This document shows positions 42,393 through 53,077 of a stretch of 64,000 nucleotides of DNA, piece by piece. Both the position numbers and the translations under genes were made by a program. The stretch covers positions 62,001 to 126,000 of the forward strand of contig JACJOC010000111.1 in NCBI GenBank assembly GCA_014695345.1, read 5' to 3'. The DNA is from Cyanobacteria bacterium FACHB-471. GTDB taxonomy: Bacteria > Cyanobacteriota > Cyanobacteriia > Elainellales > Elainellaceae. A model generated the notes under the pieces. That model did no database searches and was not told the origin of the DNA. It worked only from the letters and a program-made list of their open reading frames with translations. Within the stretch, counting starts at the first letter, position 1; every line of letters starts with the position of its first letter.

Positions 42393-42767
42393 TTAGAGCT
42401 TTTCCTCAAGCGGTTTGCAAAAATCTTCTAGACCCGTTTTAAGCACATAAATGATCACTGGAGTTGCCAGACTGGGGGGAAGCTCTGTTGCTTTGGTTAG
42501 CGATCGCATTGCGTCCTGAAGTGATCCTGCTGCCAAATTTGCTCTGAGATCAGACTGACACAACACAGCTCGACAACGTTTGGCGAGACCTTCTAACCAA
42601 CGGTCTGACGTGTCAGGTTCTTGCCTTGCCTGAAGTGCCAGGGCGATCGCTGCATCTTCCAAATCGCCTTCGCAATCTTCGATCATATCTAGCGCTCTAA
42701 GCGCTTCTGGACTCGCTGATAGCTCAGATCGGTACTGAGCAATTTCCTCAAATGTGACTGTAATCAT
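42393..42767 (-). CDS. Conserved hypothetical helical protein
   Basis: 124 residues, all predicted helix. Blocks such as YRSELSASPEALRALDMIED, CEGDLEDAAIALALQA and AGSLQDAMRSLTKATELPPS look conserved. I have seen such proteins in cyanobacteria but know no function. No signal peptide or membrane helix. ATG start. It is divergent from ahcY, with 148 bp between them that should carry both promoters. Confidence 0.72.
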   Translation of the reverse strand: MITVTFEEIAQYRSELSASPEALRALDMIEDCEGDLEDAAIALALQARQEPDTSDRWLEGLAKRCRAVLCQSDLRANLAAGSLQDAMRSLTKATELPPSLATPVIIYVLKTGLEDFCKPLEEKL

Positions 42768-42903
42768 GCTGCCAATTTAACATTTTGACAAAAGGTGAGA
42801 GGTGGTAAAAAGCGGGGGAATTTTGCCTCACGGTTTCGCGATTTGGCTAAGCTAGGTAGGCTAGTAAAAGTCGTAAATTTGCAAAATCTCCCAGATTCCT
42901 TAA

Positions 42904-44190
<1,287 letters not shown>

Positions 44191-44214
44191 ACTAAGCTAG
44201 AGCCATCTATTTTG

Positions 44215-44248
44215 AGCGGGGGCGTTGCTTGCAGCGCCCCCGCTCTTT
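44215..44248 (+). terminator. Terminator after ahcY
   Basis: AGCGGGGGCG (44215-44224) pairs with CGCCCCCGCT (44235-44244), then CTTTAA. The next 300 bases to DedA hold a 15-bp direct repeat (GAAAACGCACGAGTG then GAAAACGCACGGGTG near 44252-44281) and nothing else identified. Confidence 0.85.
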
Positions 44249-44541
44249 AAGAAAACGCACGAGTGAAAACGCACGGGTGAACCCCGCAACTTATGTAAAG
44301 AGATATAGCAATCTCAAATGGTCATGAGCCCGCACCCCAAGGGGAGTGGAGATCACAGCCACAACTTCATTCTTGCCTGTACTACTACAACGATGGGGCA
44401 ATCAGTCTAGCTGGGTTAGGGATATGCCCGATAGCAGGGGTGCTTTCTGATTGAAATTTGTTAGCTATTCTTAATGAGGGCTCTAGCCTGTCAGATTGGC
44501 TCAATGCTTCGCTTTAATGGGACTTTGCAAGGAACAGCTTT

Positions 44542-45162
44542 ATGGTCGAATGGATTACTAACACGATCAACAGCCTGGGTTACGTTGGTATTGGTTTTCT
44601 GATGTTCATGGAAAATCTGTTTCCACCGATTCCTTCTGAGCTAATCATGCCGTTGGCAGGTTTTACTGCGGCTCAGGGCGAAATGAACGTCTTTTATGCG
44701 GTCCTAGCAGGAGTCATTGGCACTGTTTTAGGAGCGCTGCCCTGGTATTTTGCCGGAAAGTTTTTGGGAGCCGATCGCCTTAAAGCTTGGGCTGACCGCT
44801 ATGGCAAATGGCTGGGGATCAGCAGCAAAGAAATGGACGAAGCCACAAAATGGTTCGTCAAGCACGGCGGCAGGACTGTATTGCTTTGTCGCCTCGTGCC
44901 TGGAGTCCGGACGCTGATTTCGATTCCAGCGGGCACCTGCAACATGCCTTTCATCCCCTTTTTGGTCTACTCAACGATTGGGACTGTAGCATGGGTTAGC
45001 TTACTGACAGGAGCCGGGTATCTGCTGGGCGACAACTACGAGTTGGTTGAAGTCTATATTGGACCACTTTCTAAACTGATAGTCGGAGGTTTACTCGTTG
45101 CCTTCATTGTTTGGGTTGTGATCAACCGTCGGAAGCAAAACAGCAAACGTCGGCTTAGATGA
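44542..45162 (+). CDS. DedA-family membrane protein
   Basis: 206 residues with the DedA/SNARE-associated fold: four to six membrane helices. The conserved features are FMENLFPPIPSELIMPLAGF (a re-entrant loop with Glu/Pro), then LLCRLVPGVRTLISIPAGTC (the conserved Arg residues). DedA proteins are needed for membrane homeostasis and are now linked to lipid carrier (undecaprenyl phosphate) and phospholipid flipping. The ATG is the first in frame with the first helix. The C-terminus is basic (RRKQNSKRRLR), hence cytoplasmic. A membrane protein gene follows 37 bp later, possibly co-transcribed. Confidence 0.93.
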   Translation: MVEWITNTINSLGYVGIGFLMFMENLFPPIPSELIMPLAGFTAAQGEMNVFYAVLAGVIGTVLGALPWYFAGKFLGADRLKAWADRYGKWLGISSKEMDEATKWFVKHGGRTVLLCRLVPGVRTLISIPAGTCNMPFIPFLVYSTIGTVAWVSLLTGAGYLLGDNYELVEVYIGPLSKLIVGGLLVAFIVWVVINRRKQNSKRRLR

Positions 45163-45199
45163 AGCATGATAACAAGTGCAGCGATGAACACTATTGCTC

Positions 45200-45724
45200 A
45201 TGCTTTTTCCTACCACTAACTATCTCTTACTTGAGAATCTAATCTTCTTTGCGATCGCCACTGCTTTCTTTGCGATCGCCGGTTGGTCCTGGCGAGACAC
45301 AGCCCCTTATGAGCTTCCTAAACCGCTTCCAGGCTGGTTTAGAATCTGGTTTTTGTCAGTTCAGTTTTTGGGTATCGTTCCACCCTTGGTCGCTTTGCTG
45401 GTGTGGGGAATATGGCAGGGCAACTTCGATGTAGTCGCAATCTTTGCTGCTTACTTTCTCATGTTGGGGCTACAAATTTTGTCTGAAAGTTTGTCGTTAA
45501 GACGCTTTCAATCCACAGTATTTGTCATGGTTCCCTATCTGTATTTGCCCTATCGGTTTTGGCAGCTTTACGAGGGGCTGAATCTCTTGAGTTCTGATCC
45601 AACACTGGTTTGGGTTCGATACATTCTTATCCTGGAAATTGTAGTCTGGATCATAAATTATGGTTTGGATTTAGCGCAACTTCCAAGGTTATTCCATTGG
45701 AATGGCGCAAACATCGACGATTGA
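45200..45724 (+). CDS. Integral membrane protein of unknown function
   Basis: 174 residues from ATG 45200; a TTG at 45194 is the alternative. Four to five hydrophobic helices, for example LIFFAIATAFFAIAGWSW, FGIV-type VQFLGIVPPLVALLVWGIW, and ILILEIVVWIINYGLDL. An aromatic-rich loop reads YLYLPYRFWQLYEG. No family name can be given. It is downstream of dedA and ends with its stop codon inside a 35-bp palindromic terminator. Confidence 0.75.
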   Translation: MLFPTTNYLLLENLIFFAIATAFFAIAGWSWRDTAPYELPKPLPGWFRIWFLSVQFLGIVPPLVALLVWGIWQGNFDVVAIFAAYFLMLGLQILSESLSLRRFQSTVFVMVPYLYLPYRFWQLYEGLNLLSSDPTLVWVRYILILEIVVWIINYGLDLAQLPRLFHWNGANIDD

Positions 45725-45755
45725 ATAGGACGGGGCGATCGCTCCGTCCTATTCA
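45721..45755. terminator. 35-bp palindromic terminator with HIP1 at its centre
   Basis: TTGAATAGGACGG (45721-45733) and CCGTCCTATTCAA (45743-45755) are perfectly complementary, with GGCGATCGCT (HIP1 core) between them, then TCGTTTTATT. It overlaps the stop codon of the preceding gene. Confidence 0.8.
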
Positions 45756-45874
45756 ATCGTTTTATTACTTTCTAGGCGATCGCCCAGCGATAGAGGCGTT
45801 TTTCTCTGACACCGATAAGATAGCTAGAGGTTCTGTCTGCTGTTGAGGCTTCCGCCTGAAAGGGAAGGGAAGCC

Positions 45875-47422
45875 ATGATAGGATTCAGTCAGTTTCAGGA
45901 GGTTTTTGTGGATTTTCGCCAGATTGTTAACTTCAGACTGGTCAAGCAAGAGGCAAATGACCTATATCGCTCTCTAACTTCCATCTTGGAGTTAGACGAA
46001 CGGTTTGCAGATCTAATATTAGTTGACTTGGCGAAAGTCGTAAGAATTTGTGGACGTAGCAACAAAGAAATTAGCTCTGCTGAACTGCTAGCCTATTTAG
46101 TAATTTATGCGCTGATTAAAAAAGATAGAGAAAAACTGAACGTTGCTGTCAATTCATGGGAATTTTCTAGCGAAGAACGGCTTAAATATCAAAAAATTAC
46201 TATTCAAATTTTGCTTGATTTAACAGGGGGCGATCAGCAAACTGACCAACTTGTATTGCCCTCTATTCTGAACAAGCTAGATGAGGAAAAAGGCACAGAA
46301 TATCTAGGTCATGCTGTCAACGCCATCTATAAGTTTGCTCAAGTAATTACTAAAGCGGATGGTGTCGTGACGATGCAAGAAATGGAGGCATTATCAAAAG
46401 TTTGGCAACTGCTGCACTCCTATCAGAAGTTAGATAGCTATCAGGCAGGTTTAGCGTCTGTTCCTATTCCTAAACTGACTCAGGCATCGGCTCCAAAACC
46501 TGAGCGAACTTCTGAATCTAAACAGCCTCAAAACTCCGGTGAACCTAAGCCTCAAAGTTCTGAACCCACTCCGAAGGAAGACCCAACCAAGATTTTAGAG
46601 CAAGCTCTAGCTGACCTGAACGAGCTAGTTGGGATGGAGAATATTAAGGAGGAAGTGCAAACTCTAACCAACTTCCTGAAGGTGCAGAAGATTCGAGCAG
46701 AACGAGGTTTAGCAAAAACGCCAGTTTCACTTCATGCGGTCTTTTGTGGACCTCCAGGTACGGGTAAAACGACCGTTGCTCGCCTGATGAGCAAAATCTA
46801 TGAAGGGCTAGAGTTTCTCAGTAAAGGGCATTTGGTGGAAACCGATCGCTCTGGCATGGTGGCAGGTTATGTCGGACAAACGGCTAAAAAAGTAGATGAA
46901 ATGGTGGATTCTGCTCTGGATGGCGTGCTGTTCATTGATGAAGCCTATGCTTTGGTGCCACGAGAGGCGGGGCGTGATTTTGGGCAGGAGGCGATCGACG
47001 TTCTGCTGAAGCGAATGGAAGACTATCGCGATCGCCTCGTCGTCATCGTGGCAGGCTACACCGATGAGATGGAAGCCTTTATCGAATCAAATCCTGGCTT
47101 AAAATCACGCTTTAACCGTTACTTCTATTTCAACGACTATACACCCGAAGAGCTGCTAGCAATTTTTGAGCGAATGGCTGGAAAAAGTCACTTCAAGTTG
47201 ACACCAGAAGCAAGAGAGAAACTGCTCAAAATCTTCAATCAGCTTTACGATAATCGAGACAAAAACTTTGGCAATGCTCGCATGGTTCGTAATCTGTTTG
47301 AGAAGAGCATTGAAAAGCAGGCAAATAGACTGGCTGTACTTTCTTCTTTGACCGATGAGGTATTAACAACACTCATTCCTGAAGACATTCCCAGCAACTA
47401 TTCAGAAACTGCCAGAGTTTAG
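45875..47422 (+). CDS. AAA+ ATPase of the CbbX/SpoVK type with helical N-terminal domain
   Basis: 515 residues. The N-terminal 190 residues are helical and charged and may be a TerB-like domain (FADLILVDLAKVVRI; VITKADGVVTMQEMEALSKV). A Pro/Lys/Glu-rich linker follows (190-235). The AAA+ domain has Walker A GPPGTGKTTVARLM, Walker B GVLFIDEAYALV, sensor and arginine-finger region VVIVAGYTDEMEAFIESNPG and SRFNRYFYF, with the Lid. The core matches CbbX/CfxQ proteins, which remodel inhibited Rubisco, but no Rubisco genes are near and the extra N-domain argues for a different client. Confidence 0.9.
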   Translation: MIGFSQFQEVFVDFRQIVNFRLVKQEANDLYRSLTSILELDERFADLILVDLAKVVRICGRSNKEISSAELLAYLVIYALIKKDREKLNVAVNSWEFSSEERLKYQKITIQILLDLTGGDQQTDQLVLPSILNKLDEEKGTEYLGHAVNAIYKFAQVITKADGVVTMQEMEALSKVWQLLHSYQKLDSYQAGLASVPIPKLTQASAPKPERTSESKQPQNSGEPKPQSSEPTPKEDPTKILEQALADLNELVGMENIKEEVQTLTNFLKVQKIRAERGLAKTPVSLHAVFCGPPGTGKTTVARLMSKIYEGLEFLSKGHLVETDRSGMVAGYVGQTAKKVDEMVDSALDGVLFIDEAYALVPREAGRDFGQEAIDVLLKRMEDYRDRLVVIVAGYTDEMEAFIESNPGLKSRFNRYFYFNDYTPEELLAIFERMAGKSHFKLTPEAREKLLKIFNQLYDNRDKNFGNARMVRNLFEKSIEKQANRLAVLSSLTDEVLTTLIPEDIPSNYSETARV

Positions 47423-47483
47423 AGGCTGTTTGAGTAGTCTAATTTGTAGCCTACCTCAGGGAAAATATCTGTGATTTTGAATC

Positions 47484-47522
47484 CTGCTAAACAACCCAAC
47501 ACTGTACGGGTAGGTTTAGCAG
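47484..47522. repeat. Dispersed repeat, family C, copy 3, with hairpin
   Basis: CTGCTAAAC (47484-47492) pairs with GTTTAGCAG (47514-47522). The right half, CTGTACGGGTAGGTTTAGCA, is nearly identical to 9663-9682 and to the complement of 32873-32892. Confidence 0.6.
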
Positions 47523-47742
47523 ACCGAATATTAACAGAGCCGAGGCCCAACGGCAAAATCTCCCCACCAGGAATTACGGTTAATCGAACGGATTTGGTCT
47601 TACTTTCCAACCTCCTCTCGAACTGCTCAAAGTCATTCAAAAACCGTTTGAGTAATCTTGCTCACTCTATTTACTCATTCTTTGATTCATCGTTCGGAGT
47701 GTTTATATCACTTTATCAAAGCTACCTCTTTGGTTGGGGCGG

Positions 47743-47856
47743 ATGACAGGCAATAGGTATGACGTTTTGTTGGAAAAGATTGCTGAGAATGGAGGCAATC
47801 AAGCGGAAATCCGTTCTCAAGTAGCAAGATCCATTCAAAGTAATTTTGGGGCGTGA
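47743..47856 (+). CDS. Possible 37-residue small protein or gene relic
   Basis: ATG 47743 reads MTGNRYDVLLEKIAENGGNQ then AEIRSQVARSIQSNFGA and stops. The composition is protein-like (an amphipathic helix), and GGGGCGG lies before the ATG. No family is recognised. It may be a microprotein or the remains of a gene destroyed by repeat insertion. Confidence 0.3.
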   Translation: MTGNRYDVLLEKIAENGGNQAEIRSQVARSIQSNFGA

Positions 47857-48164
47857 CAATCTTAAATCCCCTTACGAACAGACTTAGTGGAAATTAAGAG
47901 CTTAAGCTGCTTGTCCTTTGAAGCAAGGTGTTCGTAAGCAATTCAGGATTGTTCAAGTTTATTGAGCTAGTTGATTTTTAAGCGGCTTGATTGGAGATAT
48001 CAGAAGTCAAATTTATCTGAGTGAGTTTGTTCTGTGTCCAGATTACTTCTGAAACGGTGATAAACAAGTTCGTCCGAGATGAACTGTTATCCGTTGCCTT
48101 GGAACCTAGCTTCTGAGCAAATTCTGAGCAGATTAGTAACAACGCAATTAGGAGATTTAACAAA

Positions 48165-49019
48165 GTGTTTTTTCACAACAAACGGATGCAGTATTTCACC
48201 AAACCGGAACAACCGGATGCGGTTTATGCCAAGAAGATTCAAGAGCTGATCGGCGGACCCTTTGGTGAAATGACTGTGATGATGCAGTACCTCTTCCAGG
48301 GTTGGAACTGCCGAGGTCCTGCTCGTTATAAAGATATGTTGCTCGACATCGGCACCGAGGAAATCGGACACGTTGAGATGTTGGCGACTATGATTGCCCA
48401 TCTACTAGATGAAGCACCCCTGAAGATGCAGGAAGATGGTGCAAAAGATCCAATCGTCGGCGCTGTGATGGGTGGTGTAAGTCCACGAGACGTAATTGCA
48501 GCAAGCATGAATCCTCAACATGCGATCGTTTCCGGCTTGGGTGCAACACCTAACGATAGCGTGGGCTATCCCTGGAATGGTCGATACATTATCGCTAGTG
48601 GCAACCTGCTAGCAGACTTCCGCTCTAACTTGCACGCAGAGTCTCAGGGCAGATTACAGGCTGTGCGAATGTATGAAATGTCGGATGACCCAGGTGTGAA
48701 GGATACCCTCAGCTACATGATTGCACGGGATACTATGCACCAAAACCAGTGGCTGGCGGCGATCGAAGACCTGGAAAGCTCTGGATTGGAGACAACCCCT
48801 GTTCCTAGTTCTTTCCCACTGGAGCTGGAGAAACGGGATGCAGCCTACCAGTTCTGGAATCTGTCTGATGGCGAGGAAAGCCGCGAAGGACGTTGGGCAA
48901 AGGGCCCGTCGATGGACGGTAAAGGTGAGTTTGAATATCTGGCAAATCCTCAACCTCTGGGGCCAGAGCCAGAACCCCCCATTCCCGACCCTCGTCTGCA
49001 CGGCACAGGCAAGAAATAG
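48165..49019 (+). CDS. Manganese catalase
   Basis: 284 residues. A dimanganese catalase that breaks hydrogen peroxide down to water and oxygen. All five metal ligands are in register with the Lactobacillus enzyme: E35 (GGPFGEMTVMMQYLFQGW), E66 and H69 (DIGTEEIGHVEM), E159 (NLHAESQGRLQ) and H192 (ARDTMHQNQW). The C-terminal tail (EFEYLANPQPLGPEPEPPIPD) matches family members. It begins at GTG, chosen because FFHNKRMQYF is the conserved N-terminus. It is probably induced by oxidative stress, though no regulator is adjacent. Confidence 0.96.
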   Translation: MFFHNKRMQYFTKPEQPDAVYAKKIQELIGGPFGEMTVMMQYLFQGWNCRGPARYKDMLLDIGTEEIGHVEMLATMIAHLLDEAPLKMQEDGAKDPIVGAVMGGVSPRDVIAASMNPQHAIVSGLGATPNDSVGYPWNGRYIIASGNLLADFRSNLHAESQGRLQAVRMYEMSDDPGVKDTLSYMIARDTMHQNQWLAAIEDLESSGLETTPVPSSFPLELEKRDAAYQFWNLSDGEESREGRWAKGPSMDGKGEFEYLANPQPLGPEPEPPIPDPRLHGTGKK

Positions 49020-49099
49020 GAGTGAGTAACCGTGGAGCAGGCAAACTGCTTGCTCCATTAAAGGATGCCTAAGAAGTCTGGATTTTTAGCCCAATACGG

Positions 49100-49168
49100 T
49101 AGGGGCGTAGCATTCGGTAGATGGGTCTTGGAATACACCGAAAGTCTCTGACCAAATGCTACGCCCTA
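49100..49168. repeat. Inverted repeat, family B, copy 3
   Basis: TAGGGGCGTAGCATT (49100-49114) pairs with AATGCTACGCCCTA (49155-49168), one extra G. Outer bases GGTAGGGGC and CCCTACAGGG are as in the other two copies. It lies 80 bp downstream of the Mn-catalase and may end its transcript. Confidence 0.65.
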
Positions 49169-49280
49169 CAGGGCATTGCCTTCTTCCTAAACTTTCTTGA
49201 GAACGGGTAAGTTGTCTATTCAAAAGCTTAGTGAGTCGTGGGCAAAGCATTTACAAGTTGGTGGAGGTCAGGATCTAATT

Positions 49281-50147
49281 ATGAACACTGCTAAAGAATT
49301 GGTTTTACCTGGAGACAACACGAACCCCGACCTAGAAAATGGTTCGGTTTTCTTTGTGGGTACGGCAACTGTGATTCTGCGATATGCAGGATTTACAATC
49401 CTGACTGACCCTAACTTTTTGCATCAAGGCGACCATGTGCATTTGGGATATGGGTTGCGATCGCAACGTGTCACCGATCCGGCGATCGCCATCGAAGAAT
49501 TGCCGCCGCTTGACCTGGTTGTGCTGTCTCACATGCACGAAGACCACTTTGATCGAGTGGCAGAACAAAAGTTAGATAAATCACTCCCCATTGTCAGCAC
49601 TCCTCATGCCACAAAATCATTGAAAAAGAAGGGATTCAACGCAGCGCAGGCAATTGATACCTGGGAATCCATAACAGTATGTAAAGGGGAGCAATCCCTC
49701 AAAATTACTTCAATGCCGGGACGACATGGGCCAGGTATCCTGGCGGCTGCATTGCCCCCCGTAATGGGCAGTATGTTGGAGTTTCAGTCTGCTGGGCAAA
49801 CTCACTTTTGTCTTTACATCACTGGAGACACACTGCTGTATGAGCAGCTTAAGGAAATTCCAAAACGCTATCCCAATATTGATTTAGCGCTGCTTCACTT
49901 GGGTGGAACAAAGGTATTTGGGATTCTGTTAACTATGAATGGCAGACAAGGTGTGGAAGCAATTCAACTAATTTCCCCTCAGACCGCAATCCCGATTCAT
50001 TACAACGATTACACCGTGTTCAAATCTCCACTTGAGGACTTTAAAGCCGCTGTGGTGTTGGCAGAGTTAGAAGATCGAGTGAAGTATCTGAAGCATGGTG
50101 ATACCTACAATTTTCAGGTAAGGACTCAAATTGCAAAGGAGAACTGA
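49281..50147 (+). CDS. MBL-fold (UlaG/L-ascorbate lactonase-like) metallohydrolase
   Basis: 288 residues from ATG 49281; the open frame extends upstream to TTG 49197, but that adds no domain. The metallo-beta-lactamase fold shows VVLSHMHEDHFDRV (metal-binding HxHxDH), the fifth ligands in PGRHGPG and ITGDT, and IPIHYNDYTVF. It resembles UlaG-like lactonases or N-acyl-phosphatidylethanolamine phospholipase D-like proteins. The substrate is unknown. It follows the Mn-catalase gene, probably as a separate unit because a family B inverted repeat lies between. Confidence 0.88.
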   Translation: MNTAKELVLPGDNTNPDLENGSVFFVGTATVILRYAGFTILTDPNFLHQGDHVHLGYGLRSQRVTDPAIAIEELPPLDLVVLSHMHEDHFDRVAEQKLDKSLPIVSTPHATKSLKKKGFNAAQAIDTWESITVCKGEQSLKITSMPGRHGPGILAAALPPVMGSMLEFQSAGQTHFCLYITGDTLLYEQLKEIPKRYPNIDLALLHLGGTKVFGILLTMNGRQGVEAIQLISPQTAIPIHYNDYTVFKSPLEDFKAAVVLAELEDRVKYLKHGDTYNFQVRTQIAKEN

Positions 50148-50149
50148 GC

Positions 50150-50221
50150 ATGAGTGAGCAAACAAGCCCAAACTCTGATGTAACGGATCAAGATAAAGCG
50201 GGGCAGGGTCGGCTCTACTGA
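50150..50221 (+). CDS. Possible 23-residue small protein after the MBL-fold gene
   Basis: ATG at 50150, two bases after the preceding TGA, with AAAGGAG 7-9 bases upstream inside the preceding gene's end. It reads MSEQTSPNSDVTDQDKAGQG then RLY. The product is polar and disordered. Translational coupling with the MBL-fold gene is possible. No family recognised. Confidence 0.3.
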   Translation: MSEQTSPNSDVTDQDKAGQGRLY

Positions 50222-50367
50222 TACTACTGATATACGTAGAAATGCTGCTCAAATCACTCTTAAGAGGAAGGCGATCGCCTTCCTCTTTCTTGATTATGGG
50301 GAATAGTTTGGTGATCGTAGTCCCACCGAAGCTGATCCGGCATTAAACCCTACTTCACTCAAATACT

Positions 50368-52815
50368 ATGGCGTTCCCCAAGCAACTATTGCAGAAATGG
50401 AAGTCCTTTAAGAGTTGGCTCTTTTACCTGGGTTACGCGCCCCATGCGTATGTCTACTCGCGGACTCGCGATCGCCTTGAGCGTGAGTATGCTCCCCCAC
50501 CTACCTCTGAGGGCTTTGACCAACCAGGGAAACTGCTTCAGGCAGAACCGAGTGAACGAGGCGCTCGCTTTTACTTTGAGCAGGCTGAGCTTGACATCAC
50601 ATTTCTTACGGCTGATTTGGTGCGGCTAAGTTGGCAGCCGGGAATTCCTCCAGTGCCCTACGGAATTGCCCGCCAAGAATGGGACGCAGTAGAAACCACA
50701 CTAGAAGAAACAACAGAAGGGTGGGCTTTATTCAGTCAGGGAGAGGGCGCTACTAAAGTCACTGTTAGCTTTGAGGGAAGCATCAAGTTTTATGGCAGCG
50801 AAGGGCAGTTACTCCGAACTGAACTGCCGCCAAAACTTGAGGGAGAATCCTGGACACATCAGGCGGAACTGTTACCCGACGAAGGAATATACGGTTTGGG
50901 GGAACGGGCAGCACCGTTGAATTTGCGGGTTCCTCGAAAGATAGTTGAGAAGGACAAAACTACATTTAGCCGCTCCTACCGGATGTGGAATTTTGATGCG
51001 GCAGGCAAGTATAGTCCTGGTAGCGATCCGCTCTATATCTGCATTCCGGTCTATTTGGGGCTACATCGGCAAGGTAGCTACTTAGTGTTTTATGAAAACA
51101 CCTTTGAAGCAACTTTTAGCTTTGAAGATACTGCTACTGCTGCCTTTACAGGAGGCGCATTACGGTATTACTTTGCTGCGGGTACTCCTGATCAACTGGT
51201 AGAGCGGTATACGGAACTGACCGGGCGATCGCCCCTCCCTCCTCGTTGGGCGTTGGGCTATCACCAATCCCGGTGGGGATATGAGACAGAGGAAGCGGTT
51301 CGGACAACGGCTAAGGGGTTTCAGGAACACGATTTACCCCTGAGTGCAATTCATCTAGACATCGATGTACAGGTAGATTACCGCGCCTTCACCATTGACC
51401 CCGATCGCTTTCCCAAGTTGCCAGAGTTTATTAAAGAATTGGGTGAATTGGGAGTGCAGTTCATTGCCATCCTCAACCCCGGAATCAAATACAGCCGCAA
51501 AAGTCATCTTTTCTTGGAAGGTCGGTTGCTGGACGCATTCTGCAAATATCCCGATGGTGAGATTGCGATCGCTCCCGTTTGGCCCGGTTTAACCGTCTTC
51601 CCTGATTACACCAATCCGGCTGTGCGAAAGTGGTGGAGTCGCCAATATGCCTACCTTTTAGACGTGGGAGTGGCTGGCTTTTGGCATGATATGAATGAGC
51701 CTGCTGCCTTTGTGGCTTGGGGCGATCGCTCTCTACCCAAACCCATGTTGCACTACATGGAGGGCAGAGGTGGCACTCACTTAGAGGCACACAACGTTTA
51801 TGGATTGATGCAATCCAAAGCAGGCTACGAAAGCCTGTGTCAGAACCAACCGCACCAGCGCCCTTTTATTGTGTCGCGGGCGGGCTGGGCAGGGCTCCAG
51901 CGCTATGCCTGGACATGGACAGGCGATATTGAAGGAAGCTGGGAAGCTTTGCGCCAAACTATTTCTACTGTTGTAGGGTTGGGACTTTCGGGTATTCCTT
52001 ATAGTGGTCCTGACATTGGTGGCTTTCAGGGAAATCCTAGCGCAGAGCTGTATTTGCGCTGGTTTCAGATGTCTACTTTCCTCACGTTTTATCGAACTCA
52101 CTCTTCAGTGGAGGCAGACCACCGCACACCCTGGACGTATGGTGAGCCAACCTTAAGCATCATTCGAGAACTGTTGAAATTGCGTTATCGCCTGATGCCC
52201 TACTTCTACACACTGGCATGGCAGGCAAGCCGAAAGGGATACGCCCCAGTCCGTCCACTGTTTTGGGCTGATCCGAGTGACCCCAATCTCTGGGGTGTAG
52301 CGGATGCGTTTCTCTTGGGTGACAGCTTGTTGATTTGTCCAGTTTTAGAGGAAGGGGGGCGATCGCGCCAGGTCACTCTACCCAAGGGAAACTGGTATGA
52401 CTTCTGGAACGGCAATCTGTTAGAAGGTGCCACAGAGGTTTATCTGGACGCACCTTTAGAAACAATCCCTGTGTTGGTGAAAGCAGGTAGTATTCTGCCA
52501 ATGGAAGACTATCAACAACTCACCTTGCACCTTTATCCACCCGTTCAGGGAACTTGTGAAACATCAGTCTACAGTGATGCAGGGGATGGGTATGGAGAAT
52601 GGCGATTGGATCACTTCCAATTGGTTCGGTTTGAGCATGGATTAGATTTAATCTGGCATGAAGAAGGTGAGTTTTCTTTCCCCTACACCAGTATTCACAT
52701 CCAGGTTCATGGCTTTGAGCTACAGCAAATGTGGGTTGATGACGTAGAAGTAGAATGTGAAGGGAATCAATGGAAGGGCGATCGCTTCCAAAAGATCTAC
52801 TTGAGAGGAAACTAA
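50368..52815 (+). CDS. Glycoside hydrolase family 31 (alpha-glucosidase-type)
   Basis: 815 residues. GH31 enzymes release glucose or xylose from alpha-linked sugars with retention. The N-terminal beta domain spans about 60-260, and the (beta/alpha)8 barrel follows with ALGYHQSRWGY, the substrate-binding HLDIDVQVDYRAFTIDPDRF, the nucleophile in GFWHDMNEPAAF and acid/base Asp in WTWTGDIEGSW, then IPYSGPDIGGFQG. The C-terminal beta domains complete the fold. No signal peptide is seen, so it is likely cytoplasmic, perhaps acting on glycogen- or sucrose-derived sugars. A 77-residue gene begins 3 bp after its stop, so an operon is likely. Confidence 0.95.
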   Translation: MAFPKQLLQKWKSFKSWLFYLGYAPHAYVYSRTRDRLEREYAPPPTSEGFDQPGKLLQAEPSERGARFYFEQAELDITFLTADLVRLSWQPGIPPVPYGIARQEWDAVETTLEETTEGWALFSQGEGATKVTVSFEGSIKFYGSEGQLLRTELPPKLEGESWTHQAELLPDEGIYGLGERAAPLNLRVPRKIVEKDKTTFSRSYRMWNFDAAGKYSPGSDPLYICIPVYLGLHRQGSYLVFYENTFEATFSFEDTATAAFTGGALRYYFAAGTPDQLVERYTELTGRSPLPPRWALGYHQSRWGYETEEAVRTTAKGFQEHDLPLSAIHLDIDVQVDYRAFTIDPDRFPKLPEFIKELGELGVQFIAILNPGIKYSRKSHLFLEGRLLDAFCKYPDGEIAIAPVWPGLTVFPDYTNPAVRKWWSRQYAYLLDVGVAGFWHDMNEPAAFVAWGDRSLPKPMLHYMEGRGGTHLEAHNVYGLMQSKAGYESLCQNQPHQRPFIVSRAGWAGLQRYAWTWTGDIEGSWEALRQTISTVVGLGLSGIPYSGPDIGGFQGNPSAELYLRWFQMSTFLTFYRTHSSVEADHRTPWTYGEPTLSIIRELLKLRYRLMPYFYTLAWQASRKGYAPVRPLFWADPSDPNLWGVADAFLLGDSLLICPVLEEGGRSRQVTLPKGNWYDFWNGNLLEGATEVYLDAPLETIPVLVKAGSILPMEDYQQLTLHLYPPVQGTCETSVYSDAGDGYGEWRLDHFQLVRFEHGLDLIWHEEGEFSFPYTSIHIQVHGFELQQMWVDDVEVECEGNQWKGDRFQKIYLRGN

Positions 52816-52818
52816 ACA

Positions 52819-53052
52819 ATGAACCATCCATTTCATGATGAAAAAAGCCTGTCGCAAGCGGCTGAAGAATTGGGTAATGAGGCATTGGCATTAGGGTTGA
52901 TTCCTAGTCTCGTTGTGCGTCATTTTTCAGACAGCAAACAGTTTTATATTCCTGATGAAAACCAGTCTGAGCCACTCACCCCAGAGGAGGCATACCTACG
53001 TTTGAAGAAGATGGTTGAACAAGCTGCTGCAAAGCGGGATGATGAAGGGTAG
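52819..53052 (+). CDS. Conserved small protein of unknown function
   Basis: 77 residues, starting 3 bp after the GH31 stop, so translational coupling is likely. The sequence (FHDEKSLSQAAEELGNEALA, then LGLIPSLVVRHFSDSKQFYI and EEAYLRLKKMVEQAAA) has an amphipathic start, a central strand, then a helix. It has no signal peptide or recognised family. The position between GH31 and the MerA-like gene suggests a shared transcript, but their substrates do not point to one pathway. Confidence 0.72.
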   Translation: MNHPFHDEKSLSQAAEELGNEALALGLIPSLVVRHFSDSKQFYIPDENQSEPLTPEEAYLRLKKMVEQAAAKRDDEG

Positions 53053-53077
53053 AACCTGACTCCAAGAGGACTGATCC

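Larger units (their letters stand above)
47423..48164. other. 740-bp interval between AAA gene and Mn-catalase
   Basis: No convincing long gene. It holds repeat family C copy (47484-47522), a 37-codon open frame (47743-47856) and, before the catalase GTG, an AT-rich leader. The 73-91 codon frames across 47419-47746 run over the repeat and lack domain sense. Confidence 0.45.

Noticed and set aside
47419..47746. 73- and 91-codon frames on opposite strands after the AAA gene
   Set aside because: Both run through the family C repeat hairpin; no conserved motif or start signal.
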